A stretch of 64,000 bases of DNA from Martinezella lusitana (GTDB lineage: Bacteria > Pseudomonadota > Alphaproteobacteria > Rhizobiales > Rhizobiaceae). The stretch spans positions 983,309 to 1,047,308 of the forward strand of contig NZ_JAFEVL010000045.1 in the NCBI RefSeq assembly GCF_016901135.1, written 5' to 3'. How positions within the stretch are numbered: position 1 is the stretch's first letter; every line of letters begins with the position of its first letter. The notes beneath the pieces are model-generated. The model was given only the letters and a program-made list of their open reading frames with translations, was not told the origin of the DNA and made no database searches. The translations under genes and the position numbers were made by a program. Shown in pieces: positions 16,094 through 24,333 of this stretch.

Positions 16094-17392
16094 ATGACGA
16101 ATGAGACGAAGACTACCAAGGTGGCAAAGGGCATTTCCCGCCGTTCGCTGCTAAAGACCGGCGCTGCCGCCGCCGGCGCCATCGCGGGCTCCGGCCTCAT
16201 CACCGGCTTTCCGACCATCTGGGCGCAATCGAACATCACGCTGCGCCAGTTCGGCACCGGCGTTTCGAACATCAATGCCATCGCCGAGAAGTGCAAGGCC
16301 GACCTCGGCATCACGCTGGAGATGACCGCGACCGATTCCGACGCTGCCGCCCAGCGCGCCGTCACCCAGCCGAACAGCTACGATATCGCCGACATCGAAT
16401 ACTGGATCGCCAAGAAGGTATTCCCGGGCGGCGTGCTGCAGCCGATGGATGTCAAGAAGCTGAAATATTACGACAAGATCGTACCGCTGTTCATCAACGG
16501 CAAGCTGAAGCCGGATAGCGTCATCGCTCAGGGTACGGCGCCGCACACGGTCGGCTTCGTCGAAGCGCAAGGCTCCAAGAAATTCGCCAAGGAGCCGACG
16601 CAGTGGATGACGATGGTTCCGACCATCTACAATGCCGACACGCTCGGCATTCGTCCCGATCTGACAGGCCGTCCGATCACCAGCTGGGCCGACATTCTCG
16701 ATCCGGCCTTCAAGGGCAAGACCGCCATCCTCAACATCCCGTCGATCGGCATCATGGATGCCGCAATGATCATGGAAGCCGCCGGCAAGATCAAATATGC
16801 CAACAAGGGCAACATGACGAAGGCGGAAATCGACAAGACGATCGATTTCCTGATCAAGACCAAGGGCGAGGGCCAGTTCCGCGCCTTCTGGAAGTCCTTC
16901 GACGAAAGCGTCAACCTGATGGCATCGGGCGAAGTCGTCATCCAGTCGATGTGGTCGCCGGCCGTTGCCGCCGTCCGCTCGAAAGGTATCGCCTGCACCT
17001 TCCAGCCGCTCAAGGAAGGCTATCGCGCCTGGGGCGGCGGTCTCGGCCTCGCTTCGCATCTCAAGGGTGCGCAGCTCGATGCCGCCTATGAATACATCAA
17101 CTGGTACACGTCCGGTTGGGTCGGCGGCTACCTCAACCGCCAGGGCTACTATTCCGCCTGCATGGAAACCGCCAAGGGCTTCATGTCGGCCGACGAATGG
17201 GGCTACTGGATCGAAGGCAAGCCGGCGCAGGGCGATATCCTGTCTCCGGAAGGCAAAGTCATGGAGAAGGCCGGCGCCGTTCGCGACGGCGGTTCCTTCG
17301 AGGCCCGCATGGGTGCGGTTGCTTGCTGGAACTCGGTCATGGACGAAGACCGCTACATGGTCCGCCGCTGGAACGAGTTCATCGCCGCCTAA
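16094..17392 (+). CDS. Solute-binding protein of Pot-type ABC importer, Tat-exported
   Basis: A 432-residue extracellular binding protein. The N-terminus has a twin-arginine signal, SRRSLLK, followed by an alanine/glycine-rich hydrophobic stretch and a cleavage region near IWAQ (residue 42). Export in folded form is therefore expected. The mature part resembles PotD-like proteins, with ADIEYWIAKKVFPGG and SWADILDPAFKGKTAIL in the two lobes. It captures the ligand for the permeases that follow. AAGGGGA lies eight bases before the ATG. Confidence 0.88.
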   Translation: MTNETKTTKVAKGISRRSLLKTGAAAAGAIAGSGLITGFPTIWAQSNITLRQFGTGVSNINAIAEKCKADLGITLEMTATDSDAAAQRAVTQPNSYDIADIEYWIAKKVFPGGVLQPMDVKKLKYYDKIVPLFINGKLKPDSVIAQGTAPHTVGFVEAQGSKKFAKEPTQWMTMVPTIYNADTLGIRPDLTGRPITSWADILDPAFKGKTAILNIPSIGIMDAAMIMEAAGKIKYANKGNMTKAEIDKTIDFLIKTKGEGQFRAFWKSFDESVNLMASGEVVIQSMWSPAVAAVRSKGIACTFQPLKEGYRAWGGGLGLASHLKGAQLDAAYEYINWYTSGWVGGYLNRQGYYSACMETAKGFMSADEWGYWIEGKPAQGDILSPEGKVMEKAGAVRDGGSFEARMGAVACWNSVMDEDRYMVRRWNEFIAA

Positions 17393-17410
17393 GCTGCATT
17401 TTCACCATTT

Positions 17411-17436
17411 CCTCTCCCCGTTCATGCGGGGGGAGG
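17411..17436 (+). promoter_or_regulatory. Intercistronic hairpin after the binding-protein gene
   Basis: CCTCTCCCCG and CGGGGGGAGG form a 10-base stem (one G-U pair on RNA) around a TTCATG loop, 18 bases after the binding-protein stop and before the first permease. No T tract follows, so it is more likely an mRNA-stabilising element than a terminator. Confidence 0.55.
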
Positions 17437-17459
17437 CCCATCAACGGAGAGGCCGGAAC

Positions 17460-18371
17460 ATGGCGACGATCGCTTCCTCGGACGCGGAGCAGGAAACACG
17501 AAAAGCCGGACGCGGATTTGGCGTGCCCGCCTGGACCGTCTCTTACCTGCAGGCCACGCCGCTCTTCCTGATCCTCGGCTTCTTCTTCCTATTGCCGATC
17601 GCGATGATCGGCGTCGTGAGTTTCTGGGACTATGACTTCGCCAGTCTCTATCCCGCCTTCCTGACCACGAATTATACCGATACGCTCGGTTCATGGGTTA
17701 CTTGGAAAACCTATCTCAACACATTGAAATTCACTGTCATTGTCTGGTCGCTGACCCTGTTCATCGGCTTCTGGGTCGCCTATTTCCTCGCCTTCCATAT
17801 CCGCCGTACCTCGACGCAGATGATCCTCTTCCTCGTCTGTACCGTGCCGTTCATGACATCCAACATCATCCGCATGATCTCGTGGATACCCGTGCTCGGG
17901 CGCAATGGCCTGGTCAATTCGACGTTGATCGAGATGGGCCTCATTCCAAAGCCGATCGAATGGCTGCTCTATTCGGATTTCGCCGTCGTGCTGGCCATGG
18001 TGCATCTCTATACGCTGTTCATGGTGACGCCGATCTTCAACACGCTGATGCGCATCGACCGCTCGCTGTTCGAGGCGGCCCGCGATGCCGGTGCCAGCGG
18101 ATGGCAGGTGTTGTGGAACGTGGTGATCCCGCTCGCCAAGCCTGGCATGGCGATCGGCAGCATCTTTGTCGTCACCCTCGTCATGGCGGATTTTTCGACC
18201 GTGCAGGTGATGTCCGGCGGCCAGAGCGCCTCCATCGCCCTGATGATGAAGAACCAGATGTCGCTGCTGCAATATCCGGCCGCGGCGGCCAATGCCGTGG
18301 TGCTGCTCGTCGTCGTGCTGCTGATGGTCGCCGCCATCCTGCGCATCGTCGATATCCGCAAGGAGCTTTGA
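17460..18371 (+). CDS. ABC importer permease, PotB type
   Basis: A 303-residue permease with six predicted membrane segments, the first at about residues 31-54 (LFLILGFFFLLPIAMIGVV). The EAA loop is FEAARDAGASGWQVLWNVVIP, near residues 205-225. The ATG follows GAGAGGCCGGAAC. It ends one base before the ATG of the next permease, so the two are coupled and form the heterodimeric channel of the importer. Confidence 0.9.
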   Translation: MATIASSDAEQETRKAGRGFGVPAWTVSYLQATPLFLILGFFFLLPIAMIGVVSFWDYDFASLYPAFLTTNYTDTLGSWVTWKTYLNTLKFTVIVWSLTLFIGFWVAYFLAFHIRRTSTQMILFLVCTVPFMTSNIIRMISWIPVLGRNGLVNSTLIEMGLIPKPIEWLLYSDFAVVLAMVHLYTLFMVTPIFNTLMRIDRSLFEAARDAGASGWQVLWNVVIPLAKPGMAIGSIFVVTLVMADFSTVQVMSGGQSASIALMMKNQMSLLQYPAAAANAVVLLVVVLLMVAAILRIVDIRKEL

Positions 18372-18372
18372 G

Positions 18373-19194
18373 ATGAACCACGAAAAGCGCAGCCTGGAAT
18401 TCTATGTTCTGGCGATCTTCTTCACCATTTTCGTACTGTTCCTTTACGGCCCGCTGTCGGCGATTGTCATCCTGTCCTTCCAGGGTCCCGATGGCGGCCT
18501 GACCTTTCCGTTGAACGGCGTGTCGCTGCATTGGTTCGCCAATCTCTTCGAGAAGCAGGCGGTCGGCGATTTCGGTGCCTCGTTCCAGCGATCGCTGATC
18601 CTCGGCGTGATGGTGATGATCGTGACCGTCGTCGTCTCGCTTTTGGCCGGCCTTGCCTTTCGCCGCCGTTTCCGCGGCTCGACGTTTCTGTTCTATGCCA
18701 CGGTCGCGAGCCTCGTGGTGCCGTCGATCATCATCTCGCTGGGGATCGGCGTAGTCTTTCAGCAGGGCGGTCTTGCACCCGCCTGGTATTCTTCGGCCTT
18801 CGGCGCGCATCTGACCTGGACGCTGCCGTTCGGCGTCCTGATCATGTTTGCAGTCTTCAATCGCTTCTCACCGGCTTACGAGGAGGCCGCCCGGGACCTC
18901 GGGGCCACGTCGTGGCAAACCTTCCGCCATGTCGTGCTGCCGATGATCGCGCCGAGCCTGGTCGGCGTCGGCCTGTTCGGCTTCACGCTGTCCTATGACG
19001 AATTCGCCCGCAGCCTGATGACATCAGGCACCTACAACACCCTGCCCCTCGAAATCTATGGGATGACGACGAACGTCACGACGCCGGTGCTCTATGCACT
19101 CGGAACGGTGACCACGCTCTTCTCCTTCACCATCATTCTCCTGGCGCTCGCAATTATGACCATGCTTGGCCGCCGTCAGGCCAAGAAGAGCTGA
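18373..19194 (+). CDS. ABC importer permease, PotC type
   Basis: A 273-residue permease with six hydrophobic segments. The EAA loop is YEEAARDLGATSWQTFRHVVLP, near residues 174-195. Residues 15-40 form the first membrane segment. It follows the PotB-type gene with a single base between them and precedes the racemase gene by four bases. This subunit completes the importer (ATPase, binding protein, two permeases). Confidence 0.9.
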   Translation: MNHEKRSLEFYVLAIFFTIFVLFLYGPLSAIVILSFQGPDGGLTFPLNGVSLHWFANLFEKQAVGDFGASFQRSLILGVMVMIVTVVVSLLAGLAFRRRFRGSTFLFYATVASLVVPSIIISLGIGVVFQQGGLAPAWYSSAFGAHLTWTLPFGVLIMFAVFNRFSPAYEEAARDLGATSWQTFRHVVLPMIAPSLVGVGLFGFTLSYDEFARSLMTSGTYNTLPLEIYGMTTNVTTPVLYALGTVTTLFSFTIILLALAIMTMLGRRQAKKS

Positions 19195-19198
19195 GATC

Positions 19199-19942
19199 AT
19201 GCGCCTATTGCTTATCAATCCGAATACCAGCGCCTCGATGACCGAAAAGGCGGCGGTTGCCGCGCGCGCGGTCGCTGCCTCCGGCACCGAGATCATCGCT
19301 GCCACCTCGCAGATGGGCCCTGCCTCTATCGAAGGCTATTATGACGGCGCTCTTGCCGTGCCCGGCTTGCTGCGCGAGCTAAAGGAGCGGCAGGCCGCAG
19401 GCTACGATGCCGCGATCATCTGCTGTTTCGACGATACCGGCCTCGAGGCGGCACGCATGTTTTGCGACGTTCCGGTTGTCGGGCTCTGCGAGTCGGCCGT
19501 CGCAACGGCTGGTTTTCTCGCTCAGCGGTTTAGCGTGGTGACGACGCTCGAGCGTTCGCGGATCCTGATCGATAATCTCGTCCAGCGTTATGGCATGGGT
19601 AGTCGCGCCAAGGTGCGCGCTTCCGATATCCCGGTTCTGGAGCTTGAGAATGCGTCTTCTGACGCGATCGGAAAATTACGGGCGGAAATCGAACGGGCGC
19701 TTGCCGAAGATGGTGCGGAGGCGATCGTGCTCGGCTGTGCCGGCATGACGGATCTTGCCCGGGAGCTGCAGGAGATCTACGGCGTCCCGGTGGTGGACGG
19801 TGTGGCGGCGGCGGTCAAACAGGCCGAAGCGCTCGTTTCTCTCGGCCTCTCCACCAGCAAACGCAGCTCCTATGCCTCGCCCCTCCCGAAGTCCTTTTCC
19901 GGCGCGATGAGCGATTTTGCTCCGATCTCCGCATCGGCCTGA
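19199..19942 (+). CDS. Asp/Glu/hydantoin racemase family protein
   Basis: A 247-residue enzyme of the Asp/Glu/hydantoin racemase superfamily. It begins with the family motif LLINPNTS. The two catalytic cysteines are expected at IICCFDDTG (about residues 76-77) and VLGCAGM (about residue 181), as in hydantoin racemase. Members interconvert enantiomers at an acidic alpha carbon, or act as related decarboxylases/isomerases. It is the last gene of the Pot-type importer operon, four bases after the permease, so its substrate is probably the imported compound or its ring-opened product. This supports a hydantoin- or D-amino-acid-like pathway with the two amidohydrolases. Confidence 0.85.
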   Translation: MRLLLINPNTSASMTEKAAVAARAVAASGTEIIAATSQMGPASIEGYYDGALAVPGLLRELKERQAAGYDAAIICCFDDTGLEAARMFCDVPVVGLCESAVATAGFLAQRFSVVTTLERSRILIDNLVQRYGMGSRAKVRASDIPVLELENASSDAIGKLRAEIERALAEDGAEAIVLGCAGMTDLARELQEIYGVPVVDGVAAAVKQAEALVSLGLSTSKRSSYASPLPKSFSGAMSDFAPISASA

Positions 19943-19981
19943 GTTCGCCGTTAGCTTGTGGTCGCCGGTCTGCAGGGAATA

Positions 19982-20656
19982 TCAGGCGTTGGTCGTCTGT
20001 AGCTTCTTCTGCCGAGCCTCGCGCAGATGCTTGTAGACGGTTGCCCGCGAAATGCCGAGCAATCGGGCGAGATAAGGGACCAGATTGCGGATGGAGAAAT
20101 AGCCCTCCTGTTCCAGCATCTCGACGAGGGCGGCGTGGTCCTCCTTCGCGAGTGCGGAGGCCGCCAGCCCCCGCTCGCCGAGAAAATCCGCGATAGCGGC
20201 ATTGACCGTTTCCTGCCAATCGGCGCGGAAGAGTGCGGATGGCTGCGCGCCGGCACCCTGAAAGGCCGCCAGAAGGTTCAGCGCGTCCCGCGCCGCTTCG
20301 ATCGGCGCGATATCGAAATTGATGCATAGCAATCCGAACGGCTCGCCGACCTTGTTTCGCAGCACTGCGGTGATCGACTTGAGCTGGCGCCCGTCGAAAT
20401 TGGTTTTCCGATAGGGGCCGATGACATCTGCGCCAAGCGATCCGATGTCCTTCAACTCGGCAAGCGACGAGCCGCCGACCTCGCGCCGCGACAGATTGTT
20501 GGCGATATAGCCGATCGTCTGGGTTCTCAGATCGTGGATGACGACTTCCGCATGCGGCTTGAGCAAGGCCGCCACCGCCTCGGCAATGGGTGCGAAGACC
20601 ATAATGTCCTCGTTTCCAGTCGATCCATCCATGTTCGAGGTTGTCTTTCCTGGCAT
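19982..20656 (-). CDS. YheO/DauR-like PAS-HTH transcriptional regulator
   Basis: A 224-residue regulator with an N-terminal YheO-like PAS domain (about residues 25-130, including VVIHDLRTQTIGYIANN and GLLCINFD) and a C-terminal helix-turn-helix (about 170-215, with LLGISRATVYKHLREAR). This architecture is shared with DauR, the regulator of D-arginine use, and other regulators of unusual amino acid use. It is divergent from the aminotransferase gene and convergent with the racemase. A palindrome in the divergent region is a good operator candidate. Confidence 0.85.
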   Translation of the reverse strand: MPGKTTSNMDGSTGNEDIMVFAPIAEAVAALLKPHAEVVIHDLRTQTIGYIANNLSRREVGGSSLAELKDIGSLGADVIGPYRKTNFDGRQLKSITAVLRNKVGEPFGLLCINFDIAPIEAARDALNLLAAFQGAGAQPSALFRADWQETVNAAIADFLGERGLAASALAKEDHAALVEMLEQEGYFSIRNLVPYLARLLGISRATVYKHLREARQKKLQTTNA

Positions 20657-20696
20657 CGCTGCACTCCGGGTAGGTGAATTGACAAAAACTCCGTAT

Positions 20697-20711
20697 TTGA
20701 CAATTTGTCAA
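20697..20711. promoter_or_regulatory. TTGACA-ATT-TGTCAA palindrome, candidate operator
   Basis: Perfect 6-base arms around a 3-base centre, 41 bases upstream of the YheO-like regulator start and 78 bases before the aminotransferase. An extra TTGACA lies at 20679-20684. It could be the site of the PAS-HTH protein and overlaps possible -35 boxes. Confidence 0.45.
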
Positions 20712-20788
20712 CACGCTTCTACCTTCGACATCAGCAATAGGGTTGGTGCCAAGTCGTACCGCTCGCCATTGAAGCTGGGAAATTCACC

Positions 20789-21925
20789 ATGCCGCTCCTG
20801 CCTGATTTCAAGCTAGAAACCTACTTTTCGAAGTGGGAATTCAGCGCGCGCTATCACATGACCGCCTCCGACGCGCAGAGTATGACGATGGCCGAGCTGC
20901 TTGATATGGCGACGCCGGAGCAGCGGCAAGCTCATGAGACCCTATGGCTTGGCTATACGGAGACCTTCGGTGATCCGGCACTGCGCGACATCATCGCCGG
21001 CCTGTATCTGCAGAAGAAAAGGGCGGATATCCTTTGCTTCGCCGGAGCGGAAGAGGGCATTTACATCGCCATGCATGCGCTTCTCGAAAAGGGCGACCAT
21101 GCGATCGTCGTGACACCCAATTATCAATCGTCCGAAACGATACCGCTGAGTATCTGTGACGTCTCGGCCGTGGCGCTTGATCCGGAGGATGGCTGGTCGC
21201 TCGATATCGACGCGGTCAGTGCGGCAATCCGGCCGAATACCAAGCTGATCTCGATCAATTTCCCGCACAATCCCACAGGCAAAGTCCTCGAACGGGAAAG
21301 GTTTGATGCGCTGGTGGATCTCTGCCGCCGGCATGGCATCTGGCTCTTCAGCGACGAAGTCTATCGCGGCCTGACCGTCGAAGGCAGACCGGTATTGCCG
21401 GCGGCGGCCGACGCCTATGAGCGGGGCCTCTCGCTGGGCGTGATGTCGAAGGCCTATGGACTGCCGGGTCTGCGCATTGGCTGGATCGCCTGCCGCGATC
21501 ACGACCTGATTTCGAAAATGGAGCGGATGAAACACTATCTCTCCATCTGCAACTCAGGCCCGAGCGAAAGCCTGGCGAAGATCGCCTTGCTCAATGCCGA
21601 CAGGATCCTCGATCGCAACAACCGGCTGATCGCCTCCAATCTGGCAAAGTTGAAGGCGCTGTTTGCCGAGTTCGAGGATCTGTTCGATTGGTACACGCCC
21701 GATGGCGGCTGCGTCTGCTATCCGCGCTACAAGGGGGCGGACGGAGTGGAGAGTTTCGCGCATGATCTGGTGGAACGGGCCGGCGTGCTGCTGTTGCCCG
21801 CCAGCCTTTACCGCTCGGATCTCAACTCGACGCCGAACAATCGATTCCGCATAGGTTTCGGCCGCGCCAATATCGATGAAGGCATTGCGGCAATGCGCTC
21901 CTATCTGCTGCGCAATCGCTCTTGA
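20789..21925 (+). CDS. PLP-dependent class I/II aminotransferase
   Basis: A 378-residue fold type I aminotransferase. The PLP lysine is K221 in GVMSKAYGLPGLRIGW; NFPHNPTGK holds the conserved asparagine and FSDEVYRGL the cofactor aspartate and tyrosine; the substrate-carboxylate arginine is in NNRFRIGFG near the C-terminus. The start MPLLPDF follows GGGA weakly. It stands divergent from the YheO-like regulator and probably removes the amino group from an amino acid released by the upstream hydrolase/racemase genes. MalY-type lyase or capreomycidine-synthase-like activity cannot be excluded. Confidence 0.85.
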   Translation: MPLLPDFKLETYFSKWEFSARYHMTASDAQSMTMAELLDMATPEQRQAHETLWLGYTETFGDPALRDIIAGLYLQKKRADILCFAGAEEGIYIAMHALLEKGDHAIVVTPNYQSSETIPLSICDVSAVALDPEDGWSLDIDAVSAAIRPNTKLISINFPHNPTGKVLERERFDALVDLCRRHGIWLFSDEVYRGLTVEGRPVLPAAADAYERGLSLGVMSKAYGLPGLRIGWIACRDHDLISKMERMKHYLSICNSGPSESLAKIALLNADRILDRNNRLIASNLAKLKALFAEFEDLFDWYTPDGGCVCYPRYKGADGVESFAHDLVERAGVLLLPASLYRSDLNSTPNNRFRIGFGRANIDEGIAAMRSYLLRNRS

Positions 21926-22048
21926 GCCGCGATCTACTCGGCGCAGCACGTGACGGCGCTTGTCTCAGCCATAAATCCCATCTTGGGCCGCGACCTTGAC
22001 CAGAAGTTGATTGCGAAGATCGAAGCATACTGGCCAGCGCATGCCGTT

Positions 22049-22792
22049 CTATCTGTTTGCCCATTCATCGGGATCGGGAAAACGGACATGCGCACGCACC
22101 ATTCTTCCAGCACCCTCAGATCCGCGAGCGATCATCGCCATGGCGATATAACGTGCCTCTTCAGCGCGGCCACCCTCGATCGCCAAGGCCAATGCAAGAT
22201 GGATCGTCGGATTGGGGTCGTAGGTGAGATCGGCTTCGTTCAGCTCCAGATCGGCCTGGAAGAGGGTGCGCAGGATCACGTCGAGCGATTGGCGCAGGCC
22301 GATCACCAGGCTGTTGTGCGTTGCCTCGAGAATGGCGAGATGAAAGGCGATATCCGCTTCAATCACCGGCACAGACGGGACATCGTCAAGCCGGCGGGCG
22401 AGTTCCACGATCGTGACCCGCTCGGCATCCGTTGCCTGGTTTGCAGCCATGGCCGCCGCGCCCGGCTCTATCAGCTCGCGAAGCTGCGCGACTTCACGAC
22501 GAAAGACAGCGTGTGAGGAGCGGTCATGCAAGCGCCAGCGAATGACATCCGGATCGAGGAAATTCCAATATTGCTCTTCGGCAACGCGCGAGCCGAACCG
22601 GCGGGCTGTTTGAATAAGACCCTTGCCGACCAGAACCTTCACCGCCTCGCGCAACGCATTGCGGCCAACACCGAACTGAGCGGCCAGCTCTCCTTCCAAA
22701 GGAAGCTGCATGCCAGGCTCCCACCCATGTTGAACGATCAATCGTCCCATTGAGTGAACGGTATCCGCGATAACACCTTTTGGTAGCAACAA
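22049..22792 (-). CDS. FadR-type GntR regulator
   Basis: A 247-residue regulator. The winged helix contains LPLEGELAAQFGVGRNALREAV (near residues 30-51), and the FCD domain holds DIAFHLAILEATHN, with the usual histidines. The start is a TTG; GGAGG lies three bases before the first TTG and six before a second at 22789, so the second may be the true one. It is convergent with the aminotransferase and divergent from the DUF763 gene. No obvious catabolic partner is attached, so its target is unclear. Confidence 0.85.
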   Translation of the reverse strand: MLLPKGVIADTVHSMGRLIVQHGWEPGMQLPLEGELAAQFGVGRNALREAVKVLVGKGLIQTARRFGSRVAEEQYWNFLDPDVIRWRLHDRSSHAVFRREVAQLRELIEPGAAAMAANQATDAERVTIVELARRLDDVPSVPVIEADIAFHLAILEATHNSLVIGLRQSLDVILRTLFQADLELNEADLTYDPNPTIHLALALAIEGGRAEEARYIAMAMIARGSEGAGRMVRAHVRFPDPDEWANR

Positions 22793-22983
22793 AAGCCTCC
22801 CTGGAAGACCTCCATGTTTTTAAATCCCTTCTATGGTTGACTGTCAATAATCAGGGGAAGATCCTGCCAGCGATTGACGCTCGTTGGTCAAGGCAGTCCC
22901 GGATCCGGTGGCGCTTGATAAAAAGCGGTGCGGATGGCGCAAATCGGCTGTTCGCACTACATTCAGATCTCCGAAGATCGTGG

Positions 22984-24282
22984 ATGATGAACTTGGCGCA
23001 CAGAACCGGCAAAGCTGACCTTCCCTTGCATGGCGGCCGCGTGCCGCGCTGGCTGGGAGACCGGATGACGCGCCTGGGCGCCGTGATCACCGAGGCGATC
23101 GTGCAGCATTACGGACGCGACGAGTTGCTGCGTCGCCTGGCCAATCCTTTCTGGTTCCAGTCCTTCGGTGCTGTCATGGGCATGGACTGGCATTCCTCCG
23201 GCATCACGACCAGCGTCCTCGGCGCATTGAAACGCGGTCTGACGCCGCTTTCCGGCGAGCTCGGCATCCATGTCTGCGGCGGCCGCGGCTCGCATTCGCG
23301 CAAGACGCCGGATGAATTGGTCGATATCGGCGATCGCGTCGGCATCGACGGCACGTCGCTTGCCACCACCAGCCGGCTGATTGCGAAGGTCGACAGTGCG
23401 GCCGTGCAGGATGGTTTTGATCTCTATCTGCACGGGTTCATCGTGGCGGATGACGGCAAATGGGTCGTCGTCCAGCAGGGAATGAATGGTGATCGGCGGC
23501 AGGCGCGCCGGTATCACTGGCTGTCCGAGGGGCTGACGAGTTTTCTGGATTCTCCCCATGCCGCAATCGAGGGAAGGGAACAGGGTGAGATCATCAACCT
23601 TGCCGATCGGCGTGCAGAGCGCTCTCGCAATAATCAGCTGGATCTCCTCGCTTCTCTGGGTCCTGATAAAATTATCCGTGAATTCAGTGCGCTGGAAGGA
23701 CAAGCTCCAGTAAGTAGAAAACACGAAGCGCAACCGATGTTGCCGCACCTGATCATGCCCGCCCATCACGACGTACGGGAAGCAGACGTGAACATGCGAC
23801 GCCTGCACGGAAATCTGGCCGCCGCCGCAGATCGCGGCCCTGTTGATTTCGAGGAGCTGCTTTTGACGCCCGGAGTCGGCGCAAGAACGGTCAAGGCGTT
23901 GGCCATGGTCGCCGAAGTCGTTCACGGTGCACCCTGCCGCTTTTCCGATCCGGCGCGTTTCTCGCTCGCCCATGGCGGTAAGGATCGGCATCCCTTTCCG
24001 GTGCCGTTGAAGGTTTACGACGAGACCATCAGCGTGATGAAATCTGCTGTCAGGAAGGGTCGCCTTGGCCTCGACGAGGAACTGGCGGCGCTGAAGCGAC
24101 TGGACGATCAGTCGAGAATTCTGGAGCGATACGTCAGAGGCCCCGATCTCAAGGAGATCGTCGCCGGCGAATTCGACAGATCTTCGTCCTATGGCGGTCG
24201 CAGCGTCTTCGGCTGGGAGGAGCCTCCTGCAAATTCGGAGGGTGACAGCACGGTAGACCACTTCCGCCCTTCGAGGAGCTGA
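22984..24282 (+). CDS. DUF763 domain protein
   Basis: A 432-residue protein of the DUF763 family. Recognisable parts are the N-terminal RTGKADLPLHGGRVPRWL, the segment GIHVCGGRGSHSRKTPDEL (about residues 95-115) and a helix-hairpin-helix-like LLTPGVGARTVKALAM near residue 295. The latter suggests nucleic acid binding, but the family's activity is not established. Tandem ATG codons at 22984 and 22987 are candidate starts; the ribosome-binding site is weak. The frame opens up to 200 bases earlier but that part has no family features. It is divergent from the GntR gene and convergent with the glucose dehydrogenase gene. Confidence 0.82.
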   Translation: MMNLAHRTGKADLPLHGGRVPRWLGDRMTRLGAVITEAIVQHYGRDELLRRLANPFWFQSFGAVMGMDWHSSGITTSVLGALKRGLTPLSGELGIHVCGGRGSHSRKTPDELVDIGDRVGIDGTSLATTSRLIAKVDSAAVQDGFDLYLHGFIVADDGKWVVVQQGMNGDRRQARRYHWLSEGLTSFLDSPHAAIEGREQGEIINLADRRAERSRNNQLDLLASLGPDKIIREFSALEGQAPVSRKHEAQPMLPHLIMPAHHDVREADVNMRRLHGNLAAAADRGPVDFEELLLTPGVGARTVKALAMVAEVVHGAPCRFSDPARFSLAHGGKDRHPFPVPLKVYDETISVMKSAVRKGRLGLDEELAALKRLDDQSRILERYVRGPDLKEIVAGEFDRSSSYGGRSVFGWEEPPANSEGDSTVDHFRPSRS

Positions 24283-24333
24283 CCGCAAGCTTCGGGTGGG
24301 AGGGGCGAGCAAGCCGCCCGTTCCAACGCTAGA

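Noticed and set aside
19815..20714. 299-residue minus-strand frame
   Set aside because: Other-frame shadow of the YheO-like regulator and the racemase end.
22963..24312. 449-residue minus-strand frame
   Set aside because: Antisense to the DUF763 gene, which shows family motifs.
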